The notes beneath the pieces are model-generated. The model worked only from the letters and a program-made list of their open reading frames with translations, did no database searches and had not been told where the DNA came from. The translations under genes were made by a program, and so were the position numbers. Source: Neelides folsomi (taxonomy: Eukaryota > Arthropoda > Collembola > Neelipleona > Neelidae). From it: 60,662 bases of DNA. Each line of letters begins with the position of its first letter. Positions within the stretch are counted from its first letter, which is position 1. Positions 24,977 to 37,296 of the stretch are shown in pieces. Where the stretch lies: positions 1 through 60,662 of the forward strand of contig JAQGBZ010000368.1 in the NCBI GenBank assembly GCA_034687125.1. The letters run 5' to 3'.

Positions 24977-25102
24977 CGTATGTACAGCTTGTTTACTTTG
25001 TACCTTTCTTTTTTAAATTCTTAAAACTAAGGAACTAGCATTATAGTAGTATTATTAGGAATTTAAAAAAGAAATGTACAAATAAACACGCTGTATGTAT
25101 GT
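24977..25102. repeat. 45-bp-arm foldback element in the desert
   Basis: Left arm 24977-25020 and right arm 25059-25102 are near-perfect reverse complements, with the inner ends CTTTCTTTTTTAAATTC and GAATTTAAAAAAGAAATG. The spacer is about 38 bp. It is probably a non-autonomous foldback transposon or MITE. Confidence 0.7.
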
Positions 25103-25539
25103 ATATCTTACTATACTGTACTAAAAAATATTAAAAAATAACACAATATTCAATAAATATCATAATAAAAGATTTTGGACATAAATCCAATATGGATTTA
25201 TATAGCATTTATATAAATTTATATTTTTTGCATGTGGTTATATTAGGGGTTAATCCTAGGAAGTAATCAAAAGGAGTAAAACGATCAAATGTATTGATTT
25301 GTTGGAAATTGTGGGCGAATAGTTTTATTAAATAGGAAATGAATGGATGAGAATCAAATGATCGCAGACCCAACGACCCAATAAATTCCCAAATACTCAC
25401 AAATAATACAAACTCATACTCCTTTAAATAATATACTCCCAAATACCTTAGGTTTATGCATATTTTATATTTATAGAGAATCAATTAACTTCCCCAATAC
25501 TCAATACTAAAACCAACCCAAGGTATCCATATATACATT

Positions 25540-25660
25540 TATAAATACATAGTTAAATACAATAGTTAAATCTACTATAGGTATAATCGTATAAACATAC
25601 GTAGTTAAATCCACCGCGACGGGGAGTGGAAAGACGTAGTTAAACAGAATAGTTGAATAT
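25540..25660. repeat. Irregular TAGTTAAAT repeats
   Basis: Five scattered copies of ATAGTTAAAT or CGTAGTTAAA(T/C) within 120 bp, separated by unrelated sequence that includes a small GC-rich patch (CCGCGACGGGGAGTGG). Confidence 0.4.
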
Positions 25661-25820
25661 GTATTAAAATGTTTCTCTCGTATATATTGAATATAAATGT
25701 AAAATAATGATCAAATGACGGAGTGAGTTGAAGCGTAGACTGAAAGGTTTCATCATGATTTGGATTTTAATACATTTGGACAATTCCTTTAGGTTTTGAC
25801 GAGAACGTGGTCGACGTGAA

Positions 25821-25828
25821 TGACGTCA
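25821..25828. promoter_or_regulatory. Perfect palindromic CRE (TGACGTCA)
   Basis: Full-length cAMP-response element, the CREB/ATF binding site. It is one of only three perfect copies that I find in the window, all in the desert upstream of the PDE7 gene. Confidence 0.5.
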
Positions 25829-28800
25829 CATTTGTGTTCGTTCCTTCATCCCCAATATCTCCAATGAATGGAGGGTGAGATAAAGTGTCTATAAATAAAT
25901 TCACCTTTCCATTCAATCACTCAATGAATGGGAAGTTGATTAAAAACATTCCCCACATTTCAATAATTCCCGCATATTTAATTTTATACATTCAAAGGAA
26001 TTCCTCCCATTTTCTCTCATTCAATCCCCAATTATCCTCTTCACCTCCAATTGCCTCTTAAATTCCAATTCCTGTAATATATTCAAGAATAATAAACTTG
26101 TACATTACAACCTTCCATAATGGAAGTTCCATCCAATCCCATTTTTTATTAATGCCATTTTTATAAATACACCAAATTAAGACTCAAAACACCCAATGGC
26201 GTCATCCTAACGATACCGACAAGGAATTTTTATTCACAAAGAGACAAAAGAAATTAATTGAAGGTCGAGGGAATTGAATTTATTTCCGAATGTAAATTGA
26301 GATTAATTCAACTCCACGGAACAAGGATCAAACTTTGCCATTACAGATGTACATGGGAGATATCCATTACAAATATCATTTCCCATCTCATCGACGGTTA
26401 AAAAACGGAGGAGATAAGGAGAAAGAACTAATGGGACAATAATGTTCCATTTTTGTCCATTATGATAATAAAGTCTAAATAAACAAGAGAAGGCGATTGG
26501 CTAATTATCCATTTGAATAAATGATAATGCAGACACTAATTGCCAACTATCATAAGTACAAGAACTAATGTAATATGTACAATATTCTCAATAACTAATA
26601 TCAATAACTCGTACTATACTTTATATTACATATACTCATTGTAATGTATACAATACTTTATAATAAGTACAGTATTCATTTTGTTCTTTAAACTTATTGC
26701 TAAAATATAAATTAATGTGTAAATTATCATTATAATACTTTATCAAATATTATCATATTTAAAGCATTTATCATTCCATGAATAATTTTCTATGTCATTT
26801 ATAATATTTACGGCTTACATTTGCATTATTATTAAAGTTAACAATTGAATTCGCCATGAATTCGCTCGGCATTGGAAATCCATTTTCATAATGGTAATAA
26901 TATGTTCAAGATTAAGCCCAACACGTGATGGATGAATGGATCGAAGTTGATGAATGTCCATGTAGCTAAATATAGTCAAGTTTGCTAAATAAAGATACAG
27001 ATTGTAGGTATTTGGTCCGAGCGGGAATTTTGAAATTAGAAGAAAGGGAAAATGTCGAGTGTTGAGTATATTTTGGTGTTAAATCAAAGTGTTTTGGATA
27101 AATTGCCTTTCGTGGATGTCACAACTCCTTCGGCCTTTTCTTTCCCTTTCTCTATTAGTCCTGACAGATAGAAATGTCTTCGGCCCCAGACTTAAAAGAA
27201 TGTTAAAGAATGTAAAAGAGGTCTACAGACTTCATTTGTCTCCTCGTTCCAAAGAGTTGTTGGAGACGCAAACGATGTCGACTTCCCCAATGCCAATCTT
27301 CACTTAAATTCAAAATTGATGCAAATGGTTTTAAACCCACAAACTTTATAAATAAACATAGGAGAAATAAATAAATTCGCGGAATTTAAATATTAAATTC
27401 CCACAAATTTTGAAAAATGTAAGATCTTCCAAATTCCTCAAAATGTCATTCACAAAACTCCTCGGCATTTTCCTTCAATTTTCCCCTTTTTTATACTAGG
27501 AATATTCCTGATATTTTCACAGGGGAAAATGTAAGGAATTGACAATTGAAAATTCACCTCTGTTGGAAAATTTAGATTTTTGGCTCTATTTTTAGACAGG
27601 TAATTTGACGCAGACGTTTTTACGTCCCCAACAGAACTTTTACCCAATTTGAATAATAAAATGTCTGGGAGATTCAATAATTGAATTCAATTAGAATTCC
27701 AATTATACCTCCAAAATCCACTTCAGAAGATGACGTATGTCATTTTCCCAATTTCATGCTCACATTAAATATAACCATCCTATTTTATACCAACTATACC
27801 TTACAGCCTTAAATACCTTATAATTAAAGTAATTAGAAAATAATGAAGCCATCCATATTACACATAATGTATGCTTAAATACTATCCCTAGCGATAGAAT
27901 ATTATACACGGAATTTTGGAACAAAGGTTTGGCGTATTATTTGAATATTTAACTAGTCTGGATGACATCATGATGTCCAAATAAATAACGCCAATCTCTG
28001 GACAATTAACCGATTACATTTTCCCTTCTGTTTCTTCATGTTTGGGAATTTGTGGGGTCGTCGGCCCTTTGTTGTTCCTTAATCCTCTAACTAATCCTCT
28101 CCTGGTGGTTTGAGGAATCTCCTGGTTCCAAATAGTCAAAAAGAGTGGAAAGTGTGGGGAAACTTTCCACCTGTCACTTCCACTCCTTCGGCACACACCG
28201 AATTGTGCCGATTCCCAACAATGAACTTTCCATTAGCCCTCCACAAAGGAACTTCCTCGAGAGAAGACAACAAGGAAACACAAACTCCCAATCTCATCAA
28301 TCTCAAGACTCTTCACTTACCCTCCACTTTCAAAAACCCACGTCGTTCCCAATTTCCTTCACAAACAACTATAATTGATATCCAATATCCCTCTACATTA
28401 AGGACCTTGTTTTCAAAATAAACTTCTCATTATACTCTAGACATATACAAATACTGTCGTTACTTTTTAACAGTAATCCATATACCTAATACTTCTACAT
28501 TCGCTATAATTACATTGCTACAATAGTATCAGTATATATATATCAACACATATAAATTACATGGGATACATTTACATTTACCTTGTAGTAGTTATAATGT
28601 TATAAATAAATTCATAAGGGTATATCATTAAATTTAGGACGGATGATGAATATGAATACTTATCATTCAATTTAAGAGAAGTCTAGCGATAAATGGATGT
28701 ACTGTATATACTATATGTACTAAAAAGGATATCAAGGCATCTGTTCAATTCTGGACTTTTGAATATAAAAAAGGGTGATTTTGATTTTTGGCTCATTGTG

Positions 28801-29086
28801 GATGGAGATTGTGAATTTTGTGAATATGAAAAGCGCGTTTCTCAATTGCCTGTAGATTCCCAGTGATGAGGAAAATCCTGGGATTTTTGGCCCAATCCTT
28901 TTCCAACCCTCGCGTTGAGCTCGTAATGTCTACCTTTGGATATATGTCGTTTGGTAATGAAGTGAGGGCCGACGAGGGTCGACGGAATCGCCGTTCGTGT
29001 TGGGTGAATAAATCTCTATTGATTCCTCCGCAGCGGTTCAAGAAGGTGGCATAATTGCCTTTTAAATTAAGGATGAAGTAACGGTG

Positions 29087-29094
29087 TGACGTCA
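29087..29094. promoter_or_regulatory. Perfect palindromic CRE (TGACGTCA)
   Basis: Full-length cAMP-response element inside a GC-richer island (28.8-29.2 kb). A minus-strand open frame with a plausible splice donor runs just downstream on the PDE7 strand, so this could be part of an alternative promoter. Confidence 0.5.
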
Positions 29095-32000
29095 TCGGCT
29101 CTCCAAATCCACGGTCCACAATCTCCCGCATTAATACATTTAATTTCATGCTCATACGAGTTCTTATCTCTCGAGCCGCAATTGATTTTTCCACTTTTGC
29201 AAAATACTTCGTTTTCCCTTAAAAACTCTCAAATAAACTTCCCATCCAATATTCTTTCAATTTTAAATTGAAATCGATAATATTTGGTTAAAGTTAACAT
29301 AAAGTTAAATATCCAAATTTTAAGTTAAATTTAATTAAAAGTTACATTTAATGTCTAAATTGTATTAAAGTTATATGTCTAGTTGCATTAAACTTAAACT
29401 AAGTTACATTAAGTAAGCATTTATAGAGTTTAGTTAATTTCACTAAATAGATTTCCGAACTTAACTTAACCTAAAAGAAGAGACATTTTACCTTAATTGA
29501 CATTAATCTGGACAAGCTTTAGGGTATGAATTATGCAAGATTAAAAGTCATTCTCTAAGTTTCGGATTAATTGGAACATTAAGCTGGGAGTTTTAATTTA
29601 AGCATGATTCTTAAAGAAGAAAAATGGGGCAGGGAATCCGGGCAATGATGTATATTTAGTGGGATGGTATATCAGGTAATATCAAACCCGACCTGTCTTC
29701 CCCTTAAACACCTAATTACGACTTGAGAGAGAATTCCTCGGTTTTAGTTATTCCTCCCTCATAAGGGGAGTTTGTGGGAAGAAGCTCCTCCATTTACATC
29801 ATTAGGCTCTCCACCAGGAATTAATTCCCTCCCGGCCTCAATCTCGTCTCCCCCGAAAACGCCCGTTTCGGAGAGATTACCCCAAATCAGGACAACCGCT
29901 TGGATTTTAACATTCCAAGGGAAATGTTTCCATTCAACGCCTCACATTCCCACCATGAATCTTCGGGGATTCGGGAAAAAATCCATTCTTTTCCCTCATG
30001 CCCCACAAAATCCCCCACAGAGGCTTTAAAACTTCACCGTTAAATCAAAAATTCAACTTTTTACAATTTCCTCACTATTATGTACAAATATTGGAATTTC
30101 ATGTGAAACCCTTCAACTTGACACTTTCTAAACATCAAATATTTTTTAAAATGGTAATAAATAAATATAAAGTTTAGTATAATGGAGGTTTACAATATAC
30201 CAATATTATATCCACTTTCCCATACAAATATTATAACAGTTGAAAAATTGTTATTTCTTAAGAAAAATACACAAAAAATATATGAAGAAACTTATAAGAA
30301 AAATCTATGCAAAGTTTCAAAGTTTTATGGCCAATTGAATGGATGGGTTTTAAAAAAGTTTTTCAAACTTTCCGTTCTCAAAAGAGCTTCAGAACATTTT
30401 TAATGGAAGCATTAGGAGAATGTTGAAGTTTAATTTTATCCTTTCCTATCTTAATATCATGCGGGTTCTTATTAGGTGGAAATCCCCTCATTTTCCTCTT
30501 TATAAACCTCTCGATATCCACAAATGGCAAAAAAATCTTTAAATTCTCCCATTACCAACACGAAATTAGTATTACTAATATTTAACCGCTAGAATGTAAA
30601 AAGTTAAAGCCAAAAAAATTAAAAGTTAAACGCATCCTCAAACCCTTAAATTCAACATAATTCAACGGATAGATTCTGAGGTCAAAAATCAGGTCAAAAT
30701 CACCATAGTCAAAAACAGAGTCAAAAACGAGTAAAAAGAGAGAAATTCAAAATTCGTGGTCATTGTGAAATTTGTGAATGAAGGAGTTTTTTTCCTGATT
30801 TTCCTGATTCTCATGAAACTCATGATTGATGCTAAAACATCATTCCAAATTCACAGAGTTTGGTTCATGAATAAAAAATGTTAAAATCAAACCAAAGGAA
30901 TATTGACGAATTCCAAATGGAATTCTCCGAAAACTGTCGAAAGAATAATAAATGCATAAAAGGATGAGAAAAATGATGAAGGAGAATCGGAAATTTGGGA
31001 ACTGTGGAATTGTTTAAAGAATTTCATCAGAATCAAAGAATTCATAACGGAATTGTAGAATTTCCCAATTTCGCTTTTCTGTACCATATTATGTATACAG
31101 TATAAGTGTATATAAATTTTAAGTATATCTCATATTTGGAAGAGTTGAAATAAGAAATGAGTTACAGTCTGGGTGGGTTATTAAATTACTTCACAATTGG
31201 ATGGAAGCCTATAAAATACTACATATATATTTTAGTTATATGAGAATGACTGGAAGTCTGAATGTCTTATACATACATAATATAAGTTTATAAGATATAG
31301 AAGATCTGTGAGTGTAATTTATGTGATGTATTTATTATATATCTTGGTGGTGGTTTTGTTGAGTGAATTGAAAGTAAGGATTTAAAGGAGTAGAAAGGAG
31401 GAGTAATGACTCTTTTGTTTTCCCATCTGTCTATTTCTCAAGAGAGGACGTGAGTCCATTGGTGAAACATTGGGGGACAATCAGGGGAAGAATATTATCA
31501 TTTCCCAATTTGAGTGAAGCAGAAGATGATGCGGACGTAGAGGAGAAGGAGATTGCGGATTTACAAATATTCCCTTGGGCCTTCCTCCGCCAGATTCCTT
31601 TTTACATTTTACTCATTTCCTTTCTCCTACATACAACAACATTTTCCGGGAATTTCAGTAAAATATGGCATTTATTTAATATAACCTCGAGGAAGTTTAA
31701 ATTCTGGGGTTTAAGCCTTTTGACCGGGAAATATAATAATTCATATACTGCTCATATTGTACATTATTTGTAGGTAGGTAAGGTATACTAATACATATTT
31801 ACTAATACATATAACTGTATGATATATTGCAAAATAAGTGAATAGCATGTTAATAATGTTATATGATTTTTCATACATTTGTAATATTTTAGAAAATATA
31901 TTGTTAGTTATTATTATTAAATATTAGATATATTTTTATAAGGAAAATGTTTTTCTTGGATGATTTAATTATATAAAAAAATTTCCCAGGCTTTGTCTGG

Positions 32001-34157
32001 AAGAAAGCTCATTTATTTGACTATAAACAAAAGGAGTTTGGTTGAGAAAAGGAAATTTATGTCATATTTGGGCAAAGCGGATTGAAAAAGTGAGGTCTTG
32101 GGAAAAGTCTTTCCGATGAATCTCCAAATCTCCCATCGATTCCCCTCAGGAGAAAGTTAAAGACCCTCTTGAGATGTCTCTCGATGAAATGAAGTTCTAA
32201 TTTCATCTCTTGGTCTTCTGTCTCTCCCACCCATTTCCTACAAGGCTTAAATCTCCTAAAGATCCCATTCCTACAAAATGAGGAAAATGATGGACGAGCG
32301 ACGCGGAGAAACTTTACTCCCATCGCACCTTTTAAAAACTTTGTTCTCATACTTTAGTTCTAACGGCTCACACGCAAAAATGACTTTTTTTAATTAACGA
32401 ATCATATTTACGATTTTAATTTTATCGAATTTATTAACTTGAATTATATTTAGTGAATCAGATTGATCATTGCAATATACAAATAGATAAAACTGAAGAT
32501 TGGCTAATATCAGCGTTTTATTATCTTATCATCTTGGCGCAAACATTTAAATTTACATTATTCTATTCATTGGTACAATCCATGTTGATAAAAAGATGTT
32601 GAGTTTTTGTTTTTAGGAGTAATTATTTAATAATAATCGAGTGGGAATAATTAACTTTTGAAAGTGAAGAGAAAAGTTGGATTTTCCAAAGTTTTTTAAA
32701 TTAAGATCTTTCTTGGTGGAAAGTTAAAGTTTGTCTTTGAGTAGTCCGACGATACACTCCGACTTTTTCTCATTCATATTGAAAGGAGAAGAATGAAGGT
32801 TTTGAAAGTTTTAAAGAGATTGAGGAAAACATGAGGGGAGTTATGTAAGTAGGTTGAATTCAAACACCGGGAGCCTCAAGAAGAGATTTCAAGTTAAGAC
32901 CTCGCTCCCTCAAAGACACTCTCTCGCAAATTAAAAAACTTTCCCTTAAAAAACTCATCACTTTTCATTTTATGTTCCTCTTGGCCTCTCCCATCAACGC
33001 CATCGACCTCAACGAGGTGAAGAAGTGACAAAACCCTTCTTTAATAAAATTCACAAAAATAACCATTTTCCATAAAATTATAAACAATTTTAATATTTCA
33101 ATTTTAATCCTAAATACCTTACATCATAATTCATAAACGATCCGATGTGAAACATTTTTATAATAATGACCAAAATCGAAGCTTTCTAGCTCTACATACA
33201 TACAAAGTACCTTACATTGTAATCATGAATAAAATTAATCATTTAGTCATTCAAAAATAATTCCAAATGTCTGAAATGTTTTTCGCGATGTCTCAAATGG
33301 AAATTGAAATATAAAACTCTTAAATTCGCTCTTGTCAAGAACTATAGATCAAACGGATGGAATTGCGTGAAGATGAATTAACCGAAATGAATGAAGTTGT
33401 CGGATGTCTCCGGGTGTAATAAAAGTGGAATTGTGGGGCGGAGAACTAATTTAATTTAATGCTTTTCTAATGCACTTTCCCTCGAGAGTCCGCAGGGAAA
33501 GTTGTTTGAGTGTGAAGGAGAAATAATCTATAAATTGATATTTTACTTTCACTTCCCTCACTCCCAATCCTTTCCCTCCTCTTTACACATTTCATCCAAT
33601 TCATCACTTTCCTACTAGAACTTTGCCATTTAAAGGGTCACGCCGAATTTTGGTATTTCGGTCCGACCAAAGTCCGGCCGAAGCCAACTTCTGTACTTTC
33701 ATCCTGCAGGAGCAAATGTACAAATACATGGAAGTACAGTAACTACATGGAAGTCATATCTGCGATAAATGAACTGAGCGATGGGATAAGTCAACTGAGA
33801 GATTTGATAAGTCAACCGTGCGAAGTCGGCGATGTGACGAAAGTAAATAAACCGAAATGACGTTTCAAATATTAAACCCGACATATTTTAAAACCCGGGA
33901 AGAATTTGAATTTTGTACAAACTACTGTACGCATAGTTTTGAATGGCGGTTCTTTTTAAACCCGCCGTTTTTGATTAGTTTTGACATTTGACAATTGAGA
34001 AATTAAGATTTTAATAAATATGAATCTACTATGAGTAAAAGGCTAATTATGTATGAAGATGTTAATGAAAAAAAAGAAGGAATGGGGGAACATGATCTCT
34101 AATTGAGTCTGTTAATTGATAAGGCTGAATTTTTTTTTAATTTGAGGTAATTCTCAC

Positions 34158-34220
34158 CTGGGGAGTGAGAATATTAATTCTTCCGTTCCTCCTGAGGAAG
34201 GCGGCCGTGAAGGGGATCAT
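34158..34220 (-). CDS. Candidate first coding exon in a GC-rich promoter island
   Basis: A minus-strand ATG at 34220 in strong Kozak context (CCGCC before ATGA) opens the frame MIPFTAAFLRRNGRINILTP-Q. After 21 codons it meets a near-ideal donor CAG|GTGAGA. Upstream (34.22-34.65 kb) is the most GC-rich island of the desert, with a perfect CRE at 34698. The next downstream minus-strand gene with catalytic exons is PDE7, so this is a good candidate for its distal promoter and first exon. The linking exon is not identified, because the phase does not match exon 18331 directly. Confidence 0.4.
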
Positions 34221-34705
34221 GGCGGGTCAGCGGTGGTGGGGAGCATAGGAGATGTTGTGACTTGGGGTGAGTGGCCGCTCCTCTTGACACAGATCCGAAG
34301 ACTCCTCCTTCCCTCCCGCGTGGAGAAACTGTCGGCCACGAGCCCGACCTGAGCCCGACGCACAGACCGACTTCAACAGACAGACACCCCGAATCGGGGA
34401 ACAACAGTTGGGCCGCCTGCGCCCTCGCCCTCCCCCGCCCACCAAACCCCCAAATCGATCAAGGGCCCCCCGGCCCCTCCTCCTTTAATTACCCCAAGGT
34501 CGCCATGCCGACCGTCCTCGCCCGCCCACCACCCTTAATTCACTCTGACCGGAACAATCAATGTCCTCCCATCCACTCTGACCTCATTTGACCTCACCAC
34601 GCACACAAATCCCCCGCTGCACGCACTGCCCGGCTCCAAATCGGCCACCTTATTTGACCCACTTCTACAAACTTTTGTTCCCCCTGTATGATTATGGTGA
34701 CGTCA
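34221..34705 (-). promoter_or_regulatory. GC-rich island with CRE, probable promoter
   Basis: About 430 bp rich in C, G and CpG in an otherwise AT-rich desert, with a perfect TGACGTCA at 34698-34705. It lies directly 5' of the candidate minus-strand first exon at 34220. Open frames cross it on both strands (for example + 34271-34591), but these are a by-product of high GC. Confidence 0.45.
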
Positions 34706-37296
34706 GTGAGGCCCCATTCTGCCTAATTTCGGGCTACTTTCGTACCAATAAATAAACCCGAATATTTGGGGAATTGGGAAAAGTGCCCGTATGGGTTCCA
34801 TCAACATGAATAAAAATCCGACACTTTACCCGCAATTTACACATATTTCATTCCAATACTACCCGGATCATTTCTTATTCCACACATTTTCAACATTTCA
34901 ACATAATTTACGACTCCTTTTTTTATTCACCATATTTAATATTTTTACAGTCCTTATATGATCTTTGTATCGTAATAAACTAATGATATATGTAAATGGA
35001 AAAGAAATTGAATTGATCTGCATTTTAAAAGGAAAACCCTTTTCAGCCTTTTTTCTTCAACTCTACTTTTTTTTTGAGTTTTTTCCTAAGCTTTTCTCCA
35101 GTGGCACTCGAACTGATAAAAACGATGATATTTTGTGTAATAAAAGCCATCCATTCACTCCTGAAAATTGAAAAATAACATATTGAGAGAAATTGGTGGA
35201 AATCTTCTTTCCAATTCATCCAGATGGAAGGGAAAAAAGTCTCATGAATGCGACGAAGCTCATGATAACATTTTGAGAGTTTTGGTGTATAAATATTTAA
35301 TTCGTTTACAACTCCTTTCACTTTCACTCAACTGTTTAATATTTATCATATCTAAATAATATTATTATAATACACCTATAAATATATATTACATATGTAT
35401 TTAGATAATATATGGATCGGAGAAATGTATCATTAGTTTACATATAACAATCACCATAATAAATAACTCACTTATAGAAAGTAAGTAATATAAATAGCTA
35501 TAAATATAAAATGAAGAACATTATGTTGAACATGTATCTGCGGTTCAATAAATATAACTTGATACATTTCCTATATCATAAGTTACATATGTGAAAGTAT
35601 GATATATTATTAGTTTTATTAGCTTTACAAAATCGGTATTTTATCTCCGCCCAAACTTCCCCATAAATATTTATTCATTCTTTTTTTTACAAACACAACT
35701 CCGGCATTCTAAACATATAATTGAAAAATAAAACTTTATGATTATGACTTGAATCAACATTCAACATGACTCAAAATTCATATACATAGTTAAAGATAAA
35801 TGGTGTTGTGAACATTCGGTTTAATAGAGCCATATGAAATAACTACATGGTGAATGAAAGGAAATATTGTATTTTAGTTATAAGGAGAAATCTTCTAATA
35901 AAATTTTCATTTCCCCATATTCAAACTTTGTCCTTCCCAATTAGTTGTTCGGTGTTCGTTTTTTGGGTTAAAGCCGTGGGGCAAATTCACCGGGAGGAAA
36001 CTTAACTTTGTTGGGAGACTATTAAAAGAGATTTAGGAGACTTCTGTTGTGAGTTGGCGAATCGTGTGGGAGGACACGGGAGGAAAATCCATTGGAGAAG
36101 GCAAGAGTTCATCCAAACTAAATCAATACATCACGATTCAAAATATAACTAATACATATAATACATATATATATAGTGAGGATTACGTATTGGAAATCTA
36201 AGGGATATTTCTTTAACTTTACCTTTTATAATATCATCATGTTTAACCTAGTAATATAATTACAGAATAATTGTGTCAGAGTAGATGTAATAAATATCAT
36301 TATCATATGTATGGTATATAAAATTATATCATATTTAGCTTTTATATTTTGAATCAGAAATGAGGAATGAAAATGAGAAAAAAGGTGAAGTTTATAATTT
36401 ATAGGTAATTAAGGACCGGTATATGAGTTGTATATATGGGGGAATGATAAAGCATTTTACTCAAATGTCACACATTTCTCGACCCGTTTTCAGGGTTTGG
36501 AGTTTTTTAGGAAGGTTTTCAGGGTTTTCCGGGCATTTGGAGGTTTTTTTGAGTATTTGCGAGGTTCGTGTGAAGGAGACGTCGAGGAACGCGTGTAATA
36601 AATGTAAAAAAAGTTGAAGTATTTGTAGAGCATGTCCGGTTTAGAAATATCTGGAAATAGATTTCTCATATATGCGAACGACCGAATAATAATAAAAAAA
36701 GTATAGTGAGTATTTCTCTTGTTTTTTCATCGTGTTTATTTTCCTTCTTTTATCTTTCAACGCGTTTTGCAATTCCATTCTTTCCACACTCTTGTCATTA
36801 AACTTCATTACACATATCAATTCAATCGTCTTTTATATTCTTAGGGTCTGTATTAAATTACCATTTCACTTTAACATTATTGAATGAAATGTAAACATTC
36901 TTTTCTAGCGTTATTAAATTAACCTTACACATTCAACATTAAACTTGAGTAAAAAAAACAATAGGAATTTTATCTTAGAAATGCATTTAAATAATTTTGT
37001 ACTGGTTTATAAAATAATTAGCATTTATTTTAAGATAAATTCTAAAATGATATAGTCATTTTGAAAAGGTAAAAAAGTCATAATAAAAAAAACACAATTT
37101 TGAAATACACGCAATAAAATTAATTAAATAGTACAATATGATTAAAACAAAATTTTAAACATGTTTGAACTTTGAACTTAAAATTAGAGAAAAATTATTT
37201 ATTGTTAGGACGTTGATCGCACGTACCATAATATAAACTCGTCAATTTCTATCGTTCTTCTTTCCCATCAATTCTTAAAAGAGCCATTCAGAGTTT
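34706..37296. other. Intergenic, AT-rich
   Basis: No gene supported. The right end contains a minus-strand AATAAA at 37203-37198, the probable polyadenylation signal of the proline-rich gene that follows (stop at 37299-37297). Confidence 0.5.

Larger units (their letters stand above)
20274..34157. other. Gene desert, AT-rich with simple repeats and GC-richer islands
   Basis: About 14 kb without a gene that I can support. The background is AT-rich with TA/TACA-type simple sequence. GC-richer islands occur at about 22.95-23.15, 24.37-24.66, 28.02-28.33, 28.80-29.20, 29.75-30.03, 31.45-31.65 and 32.06-32.35 kb. The longest open frame is 29194-28793 on the minus strand (133 codons); it contains a fair donor CCAAAG|GTAGAC at about 28939 and begins beside a CRE, but I recognise no family. 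Two perfect CREs are listed separately. The desert lies between the PDE7 start and the end of the next minus gene, so it is most likely PDE7 upstream regulatory DNA and long 5' introns. Confidence 0.45.

Noticed and set aside
34271..34591. 106-codon + strand proline-rich frame
   Set aside because: Produced by the GC-rich island; no splice sites or start context, and the minus strand gives a better first-exon signal.
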